64,000 bases of DNA, from the NCBI RefSeq assembly GCF_003065385.1, contig NZ_CP023277.1, forward strand, positions 698,044 to 762,043. The letters are read 5' to 3'. Below are positions 44,185 through 53,600 of this stretch, one piece after another. A program made the position numbers and the translations under genes. The notes below the pieces were generated by a model, which made no database searches, had not been told where the DNA came from, and saw only the letters and a list, made by a program, of their open reading frames with translations. The stretch comes from Polynucleobacter acidiphobus. GTDB lineage: Bacteria > Pseudomonadota > Gammaproteobacteria > Burkholderiales > Burkholderiaceae. Positions within the stretch are counted from its first letter, which is position 1. Each line of letters begins with the position of its first letter.

Positions 44185-45141
44185 TTAGTGCAGCTTTGGA
44201 ATGATGTAATTGAGTTTGGTGCCGACTCTTAACATCACCTTACGAATAATATGTAAAAAGGCTAAGTGATTGGTATAGACCGCACCTTCGCCAACTGCAC
44301 CTGCAGGAAGGAGGGGATAGTTCTTGGTCTCATCCAGGGACAACTTAACGGCAAAGCGATTCGCAGTAATGTCTCTCAGGCCAATCGTAGGCAGATTGCC
44401 GCTGACATTGAGCTGACCTTGACCCTCGGCATAAATGATCGATTCAACTTTAGCCTTGAGGATCTCCCCTGGAAGACTCGGAATGAAGAACTCTGCTTCA
44501 TTCCCAGGCTCAATCTGATGCAACTCATTTTGTTTAAAGAGGGCATAAATTTGTGGGGTGTCCTCCATAAAGGTCATCACCGAGGAGATCGGAAAGGCTG
44601 CCACATAAGCACCTGGTCGCAGTTGCACATTCACTATGATGCCGTCAGACGGAGCGCGCATCACCGTTTGCTCGAGATCATATTGCGCATGCTTGAACTG
44701 TTCTTGAAGATCAAGTAAATCCGCCTCTGCCTTCTCAAGATCAAAACGATTGCCAGCACCTGCGGCAACTAAGCGTTGATTTTCTGAGACCCGAAGTTTG
44801 GCTAGATCCAGTTTTGCCTTAATCGAATTTACCTGGGCTTGGTATTGGGTCGCATCAATCTTAAACAGCACATCTCCCTGTTTGACACGCTGATTAATAT
44901 GCACAGGAACTTCAACGACGCGGCCTTTCACCTGACTCACAATCCCTACGCTATTGCGAACAACGATCACATCCCCAGAGGATGGGGCAAAGACGTTGAG
45001 CAACAAAATCATCGTAATCATGCCGACTACTGGAATGGTCACCACAATGACCTTGGCCGAGGTGGTCCAAGGCAACAGCTTGAACTTAAAAAAGATGAGC
45101 CAAACAATCGTGGCATAGATGGCAAGGAGTAATGCTTCCAT
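44185..45141 (-). CDS. HlyD-family membrane-fusion protein (YiaV-like)
   Basis: A 318-residue protein with two N-terminal membrane helices (about residues 4-20 and 30-50), unlike the single one of most adaptors, then a biotinyl-lipoyl-like domain (VSQVKGRVVEVPVHINQRVK), a coiled-coil hairpin and a beta-barrel. E. coli YiaV has the same plan and is paired with the DUF3302 protein YiaW. Its start overlaps the DUF3302 stop by 1 base. It probably forms a secretion or efflux path with the NodT protein, but the energised pump is missing. Confidence 0.85.
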   Translation of the reverse strand: MEALLLAIYATIVWLIFFKFKLLPWTTSAKVIVVTIPVVGMITMILLLNVFAPSSGDVIVVRNSVGIVSQVKGRVVEVPVHINQRVKQGDVLFKIDATQYQAQVNSIKAKLDLAKLRVSENQRLVAAGAGNRFDLEKAEADLLDLQEQFKHAQYDLEQTVMRAPSDGIIVNVQLRPGAYVAAFPISSVMTFMEDTPQIYALFKQNELHQIEPGNEAEFFIPSLPGEILKAKVESIIYAEGQGQLNVSGNLPTIGLRDITANRFAVKLSLDETKNYPLLPAGAVGEGAVYTNHLAFLHIIRKVMLRVGTKLNYIIPKLH

Positions 45142-45566
45142 TATGTGTTACTCGACTCGGGTTTGGATTTGGTATCGGCCTCGTTAATCGGTGAGTACCG
45201 ATCCGTTCCATAGGCGAGCTTGTACATGGTCGGACGCGTATAGGCCCATAAATAGGCAAAGGGCCACAGAAGACCCCCAAAGAATAAGGAGAGAACGCAG
45301 AGCGCATGAATGGCATCGCGTTGCGGATGCTGACGTCGCTTTGCAACCGTATCGGGCCAAATATGGACAAACCAAAAGAGCGCAATTAGCGCAATTGGCA
45401 ACACAATAATCACCACCCAGGAAACAATATTTGCAAAGCCATCAATTAAATGAGCTGGCATGAATGAAGCATGGGCGGGTAGGGGCAGGAGTAATACAAC
45501 CATCATCGCAAAAAGGAGGGCGCGAGTATTCATTGGCAATTCCTTAAGTTGGCATGAATTGGGCAA
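45141..45566 (-). CDS. DUF3302 small membrane protein (YiaW-like)
   Basis: A 141-residue protein with a hydrophobic N-terminal segment (signal or helix), two further membrane helices and a charged C-terminal tail. HPQRDAIHALCVLSLFFGGLLW is split across the second helix boundary and is typical of DUF3302. First gene of the operon DUF3302-HlyD-NodT. A 7-bp hairpin TATTAGC/GCTAATA lies upstream at 45615-45634. Function is unknown. Confidence 0.8.
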   Translation of the reverse strand: MPNSCQLKELPMNTRALLFAMMVVLLLPLPAHASFMPAHLIDGFANIVSWVVIIVLPIALIALFWFVHIWPDTVAKRRQHPQRDAIHALCVLSLFFGGLLWPFAYLWAYTRPTMYKLAYGTDRYSPINEADTKSKPESSNT

Positions 45567-45647
45567 GGCAAATCATACATTGCCCATAGTATTGTCGGTA
45601 GTCTAGGGTAAGGCTATTAGCTATAAGGCTAATATTCCTCTCTTCTT

Positions 45648-46655
45648 TTAGAAGGCTTCTTTCTCAGCTTCTAAATAGGCAAGGCTCGTGTACTTACCAA
45701 TATTTCCATCAAAACCCTGCATTGTTTTGGCTCGCTTACTGACACGAGGATCTTTCAACACCAATGATTTGGCCACACTTAAATCTTGACCATCTTTGAC
45801 CGCTTTGACACAGGTATCGTAAATACCCGCTAAGAACTCGCCGTATTCATTGAGAAGCTGTTTGCTGGGTTCACCGTGCCCAGGCACCCACAACTGATCA
45901 CCTTCGGTTGCTTGTAAATTCTGATAGGTCTTAAAGGTGCCGACATAGGAGCCGTCATCAATATTGGCAATGCGATTGCCCATTGCAATATCACCGACAT
46001 AGGTCACCTTATCTTCGATCACCTGCATGCATATATCACCAGGGGTGTGCGCAGTGCCATGGTGATGCACCTTGATGCGCACATCGCCAAAATTAAATAC
46101 ATCACCTTGATTGGCGTCGTGAGTCGGCGGAATCACTTTGGTACCCGCGGTCGCTTGATTGGTCCAGCGCTCCATCAAATTACGCCAGGCATTACCTTCA
46201 ATTCCTTTGATCTGTTTGATGGAATAAGGATGTGCATAAATGGGCATGTCCTTACTGTAGGTTTCTACAAATGCTTGATTACCTAAAAAATGATCGCCGT
46301 GGTAGTGCGAATTAAAAATCGCAATCACCGGTTTATTCGTGACCTTCTTAATCATGCGGATTGCCATCTCACCAATTTGCAAGGAGGCACCGGTATCTAA
46401 TATGACCACCCCTTTGCTAGTGTCCACGAAGGTTACATTAGCCATCATGCCGCGGTTCTCGGGTGTTGGGAAGCCATCGGGCGAGTAGATTAACCAAACG
46501 TGCTTACTAATCTGCTTGGCAGGAATATCCTTAACTGGCGGTCCCTTGAAAAAATCCTCCGCCGCACTGGCAAACTGCATGGCTTGCGGGGCAAGCATGA
46601 TTCCCCCAGCTCCTGCGATCCATTTGAGTGCTTGACGACGTGTATCAGCAACCAT
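45648..46655 (-). CDS. Tat-exported MBL-fold metallohydrolase
   Basis: A 335-residue protein with a twin-arginine-like signal (TRRQALKWIAGAGG) and cleavage near SAAED. The zinc-binding motif HYHGDH (H117, H119, D121, H122) and the further ligands in HGTAHTPGD, YVGDIAMGN and VPGHGEPS are all present. Periplasmic MBL proteins of this sort hydrolyse esters or lactams or support quinoprotein metabolism; nothing nearby tells the substrate. It is a single gene between the DUF3302 operon and the SbtA-type gene. Confidence 0.87.
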   Translation of the reverse strand: MVADTRRQALKWIAGAGGIMLAPQAMQFASAAEDFFKGPPVKDIPAKQISKHVWLIYSPDGFPTPENRGMMANVTFVDTSKGVVILDTGASLQIGEMAIRMIKKVTNKPVIAIFNSHYHGDHFLGNQAFVETYSKDMPIYAHPYSIKQIKGIEGNAWRNLMERWTNQATAGTKVIPPTHDANQGDVFNFGDVRIKVHHHGTAHTPGDICMQVIEDKVTYVGDIAMGNRIANIDDGSYVGTFKTYQNLQATEGDQLWVPGHGEPSKQLLNEYGEFLAGIYDTCVKAVKDGQDLSVAKSLVLKDPRVSKRAKTMQGFDGNIGKYTSLAYLEAEKEAF

Positions 46656-46744
46656 TGAATACTCCCATTGATATATTCAGTTTAGCGAATATTTGCCCAG
46701 CCTATCAATTTCAATGATTACTTGAGTAATTTGTTCATCAATCG

Positions 46745-47704
46745 CTATCCCATGACCAATTTAGCAATCTGGGTGTAGAGCGGGATCCCAAGGATTAAAT
46801 TGAGTGGGAATGTGATACCCAGAGACATACCCATGTACAAAGCAGGGCTCACCTCGGGCAAAGCATGTCGTAATACAGCGGGCACCGCAATGTAAGACGC
46901 GCTAGCAGCTAGCACCATCAACAAAATCGTATTACCCAATTCCACCTTGAAGATGTAGCAGAGTAAAAGCGCAAAGAGAGAATGGCAAAGGGGTGCTACA
47001 AAGGCATACACAATCAAACGTCTGGGCTTGCCCTTGAGATCCACAAAACTCTTGGCGCTCATTAAACCCATATCCAGTAAGAAAAATGCCAACATCCCTT
47101 TAAACAAATCCACGGAGAACGGTGCCATTACCTTTTGCCCATCGGGTCCCGAGATGATGCCAATTAACATCGCACCAAGCAGCAATAGTTGCGCGCCGTC
47201 CGTAAATGACTCGTGTAGCAGTTTGCCAACTCGCATAGGTTGCTTGGTTTGCAATACAGAGGATTTCGCACGATTGGCGAGGAAGATCGCCAAAATAATT
47301 GCTGGGGATTCCATCAGCGCCATGGCAGCAGCCATATGGCCACCATATTCGATCTGAACATGGTTGAGATATTGAGTGGCAGTAATAAAAGTCACCGCAC
47401 TGACCGACCCATACGTCGCGGCAATCGCTGCTGAATCAAGAGCGTTGAGTTTGGTCTTTAGAAAGTAATAACTAACGAGCGGAATAATGCAAGCAAGGGC
47501 AATCGCAATCCCCAAACTGGTGGTAATTGCGAAGGTAAGCCCAGATTGGTGCAAAGCGAACCCGCCCTTGAGGCCCAAAGCCATTAAAAGGTAAAGAGAC
47601 AGAAAGCGGGTGATGGGTTGCGGGATCTCAAGGTTGGAACGAACCAATCCTGCAAACACGCCAAAGATAAAAAACAGAATGGCGGGATCAATAATGGTAC
47701 TCAT
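46745..47704 (-). CDS. sbtA: SbtA-type sodium-dependent bicarbonate transporter
   Basis: A 319-residue protein with about ten membrane helices (PF05982). AATYGSVSAVTFITATQYL and the repeat-like ALCHSLFA/AASASYIAVPAVLRHALPE segments are typical of the family. SbtA of cyanobacteria imports bicarbonate with sodium and is gated by the PII-like SbtB. No SbtB lies next to it. In a heterotroph it may feed anaplerotic carboxylation, or transport something else. It is divergent from the riboswitch-like leader at 47840. Confidence 0.85.
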   Translation of the reverse strand: MSTIIDPAILFFIFGVFAGLVRSNLEIPQPITRFLSLYLLMALGLKGGFALHQSGLTFAITTSLGIAIALACIIPLVSYYFLKTKLNALDSAAIAATYGSVSAVTFITATQYLNHVQIEYGGHMAAAMALMESPAIILAIFLANRAKSSVLQTKQPMRVGKLLHESFTDGAQLLLLGAMLIGIISGPDGQKVMAPFSVDLFKGMLAFFLLDMGLMSAKSFVDLKGKPRRLIVYAFVAPLCHSLFALLLCYIFKVELGNTILLMVLAASASYIAVPAVLRHALPEVSPALYMGMSLGITFPLNLILGIPLYTQIAKLVMG

Positions 47705-47839
47705 GAGTTCTTATTTTCTCATTTTTATAAAACGTCCAGCAAAAAAGCGATTTAACCCCCAAAAAGTGCTTGAGTAGAATAGACCCATGTTTACTAGGGA
47801 AATCACTAATTCGCGATCTATGGTCAAATTCACCTATCG

Positions 47840-47910
47840 ATTTTGGGGAGTAGCCTGCCTAGCAATGGGTCTTGCGCATCGACATTCCGGAAAGCCGTTA
47901 AGAGCCAACC
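47840..47910 (+). ncRNA. Candidate yybP-ykoY (manganese) riboswitch in the leader of the second RND operon
   Basis: The leader contains GGGGAGTAG (47845-47853), the most conserved element of the yybP-ykoY family, and GACATTC (47881-47887) in place of the usual second loop (ACATAC). Closing helix P1 can form between TTGG (47843-47846) and CCAA (47905-47908) preceded by AAGAG. Between them a stem TGC..GCAA/TTGC..GCA brings the two loops together. CCAA could pair instead with TTGG at 47934-47937, a plausible switch. The family senses Mn2+. It lies 56 bases before the chosen start of the CzcC-like gene. Divergence in the second loop and short length leave some doubt. Confidence 0.6.
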
Positions 47911-47965
47911 CGGTGCGCGAGGGGAATCAGTCCTTGGCCAGACCAGTTTTAAGTATTGGAAAACT

Positions 47966-49252
47966 GTGGACCCCTATTTAAGCGTGATTCGCCGAGTAGT
48001 TCATATTGCCCTAATTTGGGCATGTGCTGCATTCCCCACCTGGGCGCAACCGCAATCCACCAAAACCGTCTTTACTCTTGATCAGCTCATTCAACTTGCC
48101 TTAGAAAGTAATCCGCAGGTGATGGCCGCACGCGATCAGACTCGGGCGGTTAGCGGTCAATTGCGTAGCGCGAGAGCGATTCCGAACCCGGAGTTTGAGG
48201 TCAATACCGGTCAGCAGCGTGGTACCTCGGGTGGACTGAGCACCGGTAACCTCTCCCAATGGGTTGTGACCCAGCCTCTCGATATGCCGTATACCCGTTT
48301 CCCACGGGTGAATGCTGCTGAGGCCAGCATGCGTGCCGCTGAAGCAAATCGGATTGCGTTTGAAGTTGAGACGATTGCGCGTGTGCGCCAAAGTTTCTAT
48401 GAGCTGGTGCGTCGTGAAGCCGAGTCACGCGCTGCGGATGAGGACTTGGATCTCACCAAACAAATCCGCGATCGCATGCAATTGCGCTACGACGTGGGTG
48501 AGACCGCACGCTTTGAGTTGATTCGTGCACAGACCGAGTTTCTGAATGCTGAGATTGTGGCCCAAGGAAGCAAGCTCCGGATTGAACAGGCACGCAGTCA
48601 ATTGCGTAAGGTCGTGGGCTTTAATCTTCCTGCAAACTTTGAGATCGCAGCCAAACTAGATTCCATCCCTAAACTGCCCGATTTCAAAGTCTTATTGGAT
48701 AACCTGCGCAATCAGAGTCCTGAGCTAAAGCGCGCCAAGGCCGAGGTTGAAGCCAGCGAGTCACGCCTAAGTTTTGAGCAAAACTCGCGCTTACCGCAAT
48801 TGGCAATTAAGGCTCAGCAATACAACGACCCGAACTTTACCGATCGCCTCTATGGTTTGGTGGTCAGTATCCCGATTTGGGATTTCCGCCAAGGCCAAAT
48901 TACAGAAGCCGAGGCCAATGCCTCGAAAGCCCGTAATCAATTGAATGCTCAGATGCAAAGCCTCGAGACTCAGCTCGAGTCAGCCTACAAACTCTTTGAG
49001 ATCACGAGCTTTCAGGTCAAAACTTTGGACGAGCGGGTCGTGCAACTTGCGGCCAGTGCTCGCAAGATTGCGGAGACCTCTTATCGCTTTGGTGAACGTG
49101 GCATGTTGGAGTTCTTAGATGCGCAACGAACCTTTCGGGCCGCTCGTAATGATTTAATCCGAGCCCGCTTTGAGTTGGCATCGATTGTGAATGAGATTGA
49201 ACGTTTAAGTGCCTCGCCAGAATGGGTGGCCATGATTGAAGGTAAAAAATAA
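47966..49252 (+). CDS. RND efflux outer-membrane factor (TolC/CzcC type)
   Basis: The reading frame is open from further upstream, but the signal peptide VIRRVVHIALIWACAAFPTWA fixes the start at GTG 47966 (with a TGGA ribosome site) or GTG 47984. The mature protein (~405 residues) has two OEP repeats with long helices, including LDQLIQLALESNPQVM and GERGMLEFLDAQRTFRAARN. It is the outer-membrane part of the second metal-type RND system. It is followed at once by the adaptor gene (TAATG overlap). The start codon remains uncertain. Confidence 0.85.
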   Translation: MDPYLSVIRRVVHIALIWACAAFPTWAQPQSTKTVFTLDQLIQLALESNPQVMAARDQTRAVSGQLRSARAIPNPEFEVNTGQQRGTSGGLSTGNLSQWVVTQPLDMPYTRFPRVNAAEASMRAAEANRIAFEVETIARVRQSFYELVRREAESRAADEDLDLTKQIRDRMQLRYDVGETARFELIRAQTEFLNAEIVAQGSKLRIEQARSQLRKVVGFNLPANFEIAAKLDSIPKLPDFKVLLDNLRNQSPELKRAKAEVEASESRLSFEQNSRLPQLAIKAQQYNDPNFTDRLYGLVVSIPIWDFRQGQITEAEANASKARNQLNAQMQSLETQLESAYKLFEITSFQVKTLDERVVQLAASARKIAETSYRFGERGMLEFLDAQRTFRAARNDLIRARFELASIVNEIERLSASPEWVAMIEGKK

Positions 49253-50598
49253 TGAGTGCCGAACCAAAACTCACTAAAAAGTTAACTGACCACATTCAAA
49301 AAGGGCGTACCCTGATTGGGGAGCAAATCACCGCTGCAATTCATGCAATACGGGATTGGCAAAAGCAGGGCTACGGCCAAATTCGCGAGTTTGCAAATCA
49401 AAAAGCTCCCGCAGTTTTACAAAAGTATGATGCCAGTCCAGCTTGGGTCAAGTCAGGATTCTTCGTTTTGCCTTGGGTGGTGGTTGTTTTATTAACTCTG
49501 TATTACTTCGATGTATTTGATTCCAAGCCAACGCCTCGCCTAGTGCAAGACCCAAGCATTGTGTATGTGAACGATGATCTCGGTAACTTGATCAAAAACG
49601 GCAAAGTTGAGTTAGCCCCATTTGTCGAGGAGCTGCGAGTCTCTGGCCGAATTGATTTCAATGAGCGCTTCTTGGCACGAATTGGTGCCAATGTAACCGG
49701 ACGTGTCTCTGAAATCTTAGGTGTGCCTGGTCAAGAAGTTCAGCAGGGTGAGATCTTGGCGAAGATCACCTCAACCGAGCTCACTCAGTCACAACTTGCG
49801 TACTTGAAAGCACGAACCGCTAGCCAGCTAGCCGAGCAAGCCGCTAATCGCGCACGCATTCTCTATAAAGAAGACGTAATTGCTCTGGCTGAGTTGCAAC
49901 GCCGTGAAGCTGAGGCCATGAGTGCCAAGGCTGAGTTACGTGCTGCGAACGATCAACTGCGAGTGCAGGGCATGGATCAGAAGAGTATTGATCGACTTGC
50001 TAAATCGGGTGTGATTGAGTCGATTAATAATGTTGTAGCAACAATCCCCGGTCAAATTGTGGAGCGCAAGATCAATAAAGGGCAGGTAGTGCAACCTTCT
50101 GAGGCGCTCTTTACGATTGCAGACCTCAGTACTCTGTGGGCGGTAGCTGAAGTGCCCGAAGGCAACTCTTCATTGCTCCAAAAGGGTCAAAAATCCTCGG
50201 TGATTATTCCTGCGCTGCGTAATCGCGTGATTGAAGGGGTGATCTCGCATGTGGATGCCATCGTTAACCCACAAACGCGGACAGTCGTGGTGCGAATGGA
50301 CATTCCCAACTCGACTGGGCAAATACGTCCCGGAATGTTAGCGACCATGTTGATTGATAGTGAGCCAGTGGAGCGCTTAGTCGTACCTAATTCTGCAGTG
50401 ATTCGGGATGATAACCAAGATTACGTATTTGTACGAGGCGAGGACGATCAATACAAAATGGTTCCCGTCAAAGCAGGGCCTGAGGGCAAGGGGATGCGCG
50501 CGATTCTTTCTGGCCTCAAAGAGGGTGACGAGATTGCCATTGAAGGCGCATTTCATCTAAACGCGGAACGCAAGCGTCAGCTTAGTGGTGGCGGCTAA
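49252..50598 (+). CDS. RND periplasmic adaptor (CzcB/HlyD type)
   Basis: A 448-residue adaptor with an unusual N-terminus: ~67 polar residues on the cytoplasmic side, then one membrane helix (about 68-87). The lipoyl-like domain has ARIGANVTGRVSEILGVPGQ, followed by a coiled-coil hairpin and a beta-barrel domain with IADLSTLWAVAEVPEGN, and the membrane-proximal domain near the end. The adaptor of the first RND operon also has a cytoplasmic extension of about 40 residues. Coupled to the outer-membrane gene by a 1-base overlap; 11 bases before the pump gene. Confidence 0.9.
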   Translation: MSAEPKLTKKLTDHIQKGRTLIGEQITAAIHAIRDWQKQGYGQIREFANQKAPAVLQKYDASPAWVKSGFFVLPWVVVVLLTLYYFDVFDSKPTPRLVQDPSIVYVNDDLGNLIKNGKVELAPFVEELRVSGRIDFNERFLARIGANVTGRVSEILGVPGQEVQQGEILAKITSTELTQSQLAYLKARTASQLAEQAANRARILYKEDVIALAELQRREAEAMSAKAELRAANDQLRVQGMDQKSIDRLAKSGVIESINNVVATIPGQIVERKINKGQVVQPSEALFTIADLSTLWAVAEVPEGNSSLLQKGQKSSVIIPALRNRVIEGVISHVDAIVNPQTRTVVVRMDIPNSTGQIRPGMLATMLIDSEPVERLVVPNSAVIRDDNQDYVFVRGEDDQYKMVPVKAGPEGKGMRAILSGLKEGDEIAIEGAFHLNAERKRQLSGGG

Positions 50599-50609
50599 GG
50601 CCATTCAAT

Positions 50610-53600
50610 ATGATTGAGCGCATTGTCCGTTTTGCTCTTCAGCAACGCCTACTGGTGGTGGTGATCTCCGTTTGCCTATTCTTCGTGGGCTTATTTGCTA
50701 CGAAGCGCTTATCAGTTGATGCCTTTCCAGATGTCACGAATATCCAGGTGCAAATCGCAACCGAGGCTCCAGGTAAATCACCCGAAGAGGTCGAGCGTTT
50801 TGTCACCATCCCGATTGAGTTAGGCATGACGGGCTTGCCAGGGCTCGTAGAGATGCGTTCACTTAATCGCAACGGTATTTCCATTGTGACCCTGGTCTTC
50901 ACTGATAAGACCAGTATCTACTTCGCTCGTCAACTTGTTCTGGAACGTTTGATTGAGGTTGCCTCTCGCATGCCTGATGGGGTCACTCCTGTCTTGGCGC
51001 CACCGACCACGGGACTAGGGGAGGTTTATCAGTACACCCTAGAACATCCGTCCGATGGTAATCGCGAGTTGACTGAAGACGAATTACAAGAGCGGCGCAC
51101 GATTCAGGATTGGGTAGTACGGCCGATGTTGCGCTCGATTCCAGGTGTTGCTGAGATCAACACCATGGGCGGCTTTGCCAAAGAGTATCAAGTGCTGGTT
51201 AATCCTGAGCGCTTGCGACACTATGGGATTACTTTGCAAGATGTGTATGTCGCGCTGGCTCGGAATAATGCCAATTCTGGTGGCGGCCAATTACCGACCT
51301 ATGCAGAGCGGTATTTGATTCGTGGGGTTGGTCTTGTGGCAAAGCCAGAAGACATTGGCAAGATCATTCTGAAAGAAGTGAAGGGCACCCCAGTTTATGT
51401 ACGCAACGTAGCTGAGGTCATGATTGGTAATGAGATTCGGCAGGGCGCCATTATTAAAAATGGTGTTACCGAGGGTGTCGCCGGCATTATTCAGATGAAC
51501 CGCGGCGCGAATGCTCGAGAGGTGGTCAATCGCATTAAGACCAAGGTCGCCGAGATTAACGAGCGTAAGTTATTGCCTGAGGGTTTGCAGATTGTTCCGT
51601 TCTATGACCGAACTGATCTGGTCAATGCGGCGATGTTCAATGTTGCCAAGGTCTTAGTTGAGGGCATCATCTTGGTGATCGTGTTGCTCTTCTTGTTCTT
51701 GGGCGATGTGCGTTCATCGATCATTGTGGTGGCCACTCTGATCTTGACCCCGCTACTCACATTTTTTGTGATGAACCGCTATGGCATCTCTGCGAACTTG
51801 ATGTCCTTGGGTGGTCTCGCAATCGCAATCGGCATTATGGTCGATGGCTCAGTCGTGGTGGTTGAAAACACTTTTGCTAAGTTAGGCGCTCGCCTAAAAA
51901 TGGGTGAGTCCCGCAACCGTATTATCTTGGAGGCCGCTACCGAAGTTGGTAAACCTGTGCTCTTTGGTGTGGGCATCATCATTTTGGTATTTATGCCCTT
52001 ACTTGCGCTCGAAGGCATGGAAGGCAAGATGTTTGCCCCGATGGCGATCACGATTGCGATTGCGCTAACGATTTCATTAATTCTCTCGTTTGTACTATCT
52101 CCCGTCCTATGCTCATACATCCTCAAAGGCGGTAGCGAGGACGACACGAAGATTGTGGCAAAGCTGCGTAAACCCTATAACTTTATGCTCGATTGGAGCT
52201 TAAAGCATCCGCGTTTAGTCGTAAAACGCGCTCTGATCGCGCTGGGTGCCAGCGTTGTTCTATTTATCTTTTTGGGTAAATCATTTATCCCGGTGATGCA
52301 AGAGGGTTCAATCACTCCCGTGATTGTGCGCTCCGCCAATATTGCGCTCGATGAGTCGATTAAATTGGAGTTTGAGGCCCTCAAACGAATCATGACTATT
52401 CCTGGTGTGGAAATGGCGGTATCCCGTCTAGGACGTGGCGAATCCCCAGCCGATCCTGGTCAGCCATTCGAGTCCGATCCGATCGTAACCTTGAAGCCCT
52501 TGGGTGACCGGGACTTGAGTCAAGAGGAGATTGCCAATCAAATCCGTGAGAAATTAAAGACCTTGCCCGGTGTGGAGTTGGTGATCTCTCAACCGATTGC
52601 GGCACGGGTTGATGAAATGGTCTCGGGTGTACGCTCACAGGTGGCGATCAAGATTTTTGGTGACGATATTGAGACGCTCATCAAACTGGGTACTCAGATC
52701 AGCCAAATTTTGTCGCGCATGAAGGGCAGTACTGATCTGCGAATTGAGCAAGCCTCTGGCCAAAACTACCTCAATATCAAGATTGATCGCGATGCGATTG
52801 CGCGCTACGGTATCAATGTGGCCGATGTCAACGACGTGATCGAAACGGCAATCGGTGGAAAGCAGGCCTCCACGGTTTATGAGGGCGAGCGCCGTTTCCC
52901 AATGGTATTGCGCTATCCAGCTCCTTACCGTGACAAGATCGATGCTATTGAAAACATCATCCTGCTATCGCCTAACGGCGCCCAGGTGCTCATGAAGGAT
53001 CTGGCGAAGATTGAGTTACTTGATGGTCCGCCGCAAATCTCACGCGAGTCGGGTAAGCGTCGCTTAGTGATTGGAGTCAATGTACAGGGTCGAGATTTGG
53101 GCGGTTTTGTGGATGAGGCCCAAAAGAAAATTGCTCAGGATGTGAAGTTGCCCGAGGGCTACACCTTAGTGTGGGGCGGTCAGTTTGAGAACATGGAGCG
53201 CGCCATGGCACGACTCATGATCATTATTCCGCTCACCATTGCTGCGATTTTCTTCTTACTCTTTATGCTATTCCAATCGATTCGCTTGGCTGGACTGATT
53301 ATTTTGGTTCTGCCGTTTGCATCGATTGGGGGCATCTTCGGTCTTTTTATTACCGGCGAGTATTTATCGGTACCCGCCGCGGTCGGATTCATTAATCTTT
53401 GGGGTATTGCGGTACTAAATGGAGTGGTGTTGATCTCCTTTATCAAGCAATTGCGCGACGATGGCATGCCTTTGCGTGAGGCTCTCATTGATGGGTGCGC
53501 ACATCGTTTTAGACCTGTGATGATGACCGCCTCCGTCGCGATGTTGGCCTTAATTCCCATGCTGTTCTCGGGAGGTCCAGGATCGGAGGTCACAAGACCT

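Noticed and set aside
45615..45634. Hairpin TATTAGC/GCTAATA as terminator of the MBL-fold gene
   Set aside because: No T-run follows on the minus strand, so it is not an intrinsic terminator; it may be part of the DUF3302 promoter region but nothing supports a specific role.
47787..47981. ORF of 64 codons covering the leader before the second RND operon
   Set aside because: It overlaps the riboswitch-like element, has no good ribosome site and its product looks like no protein; the conserved RNA elements explain the sequence better.
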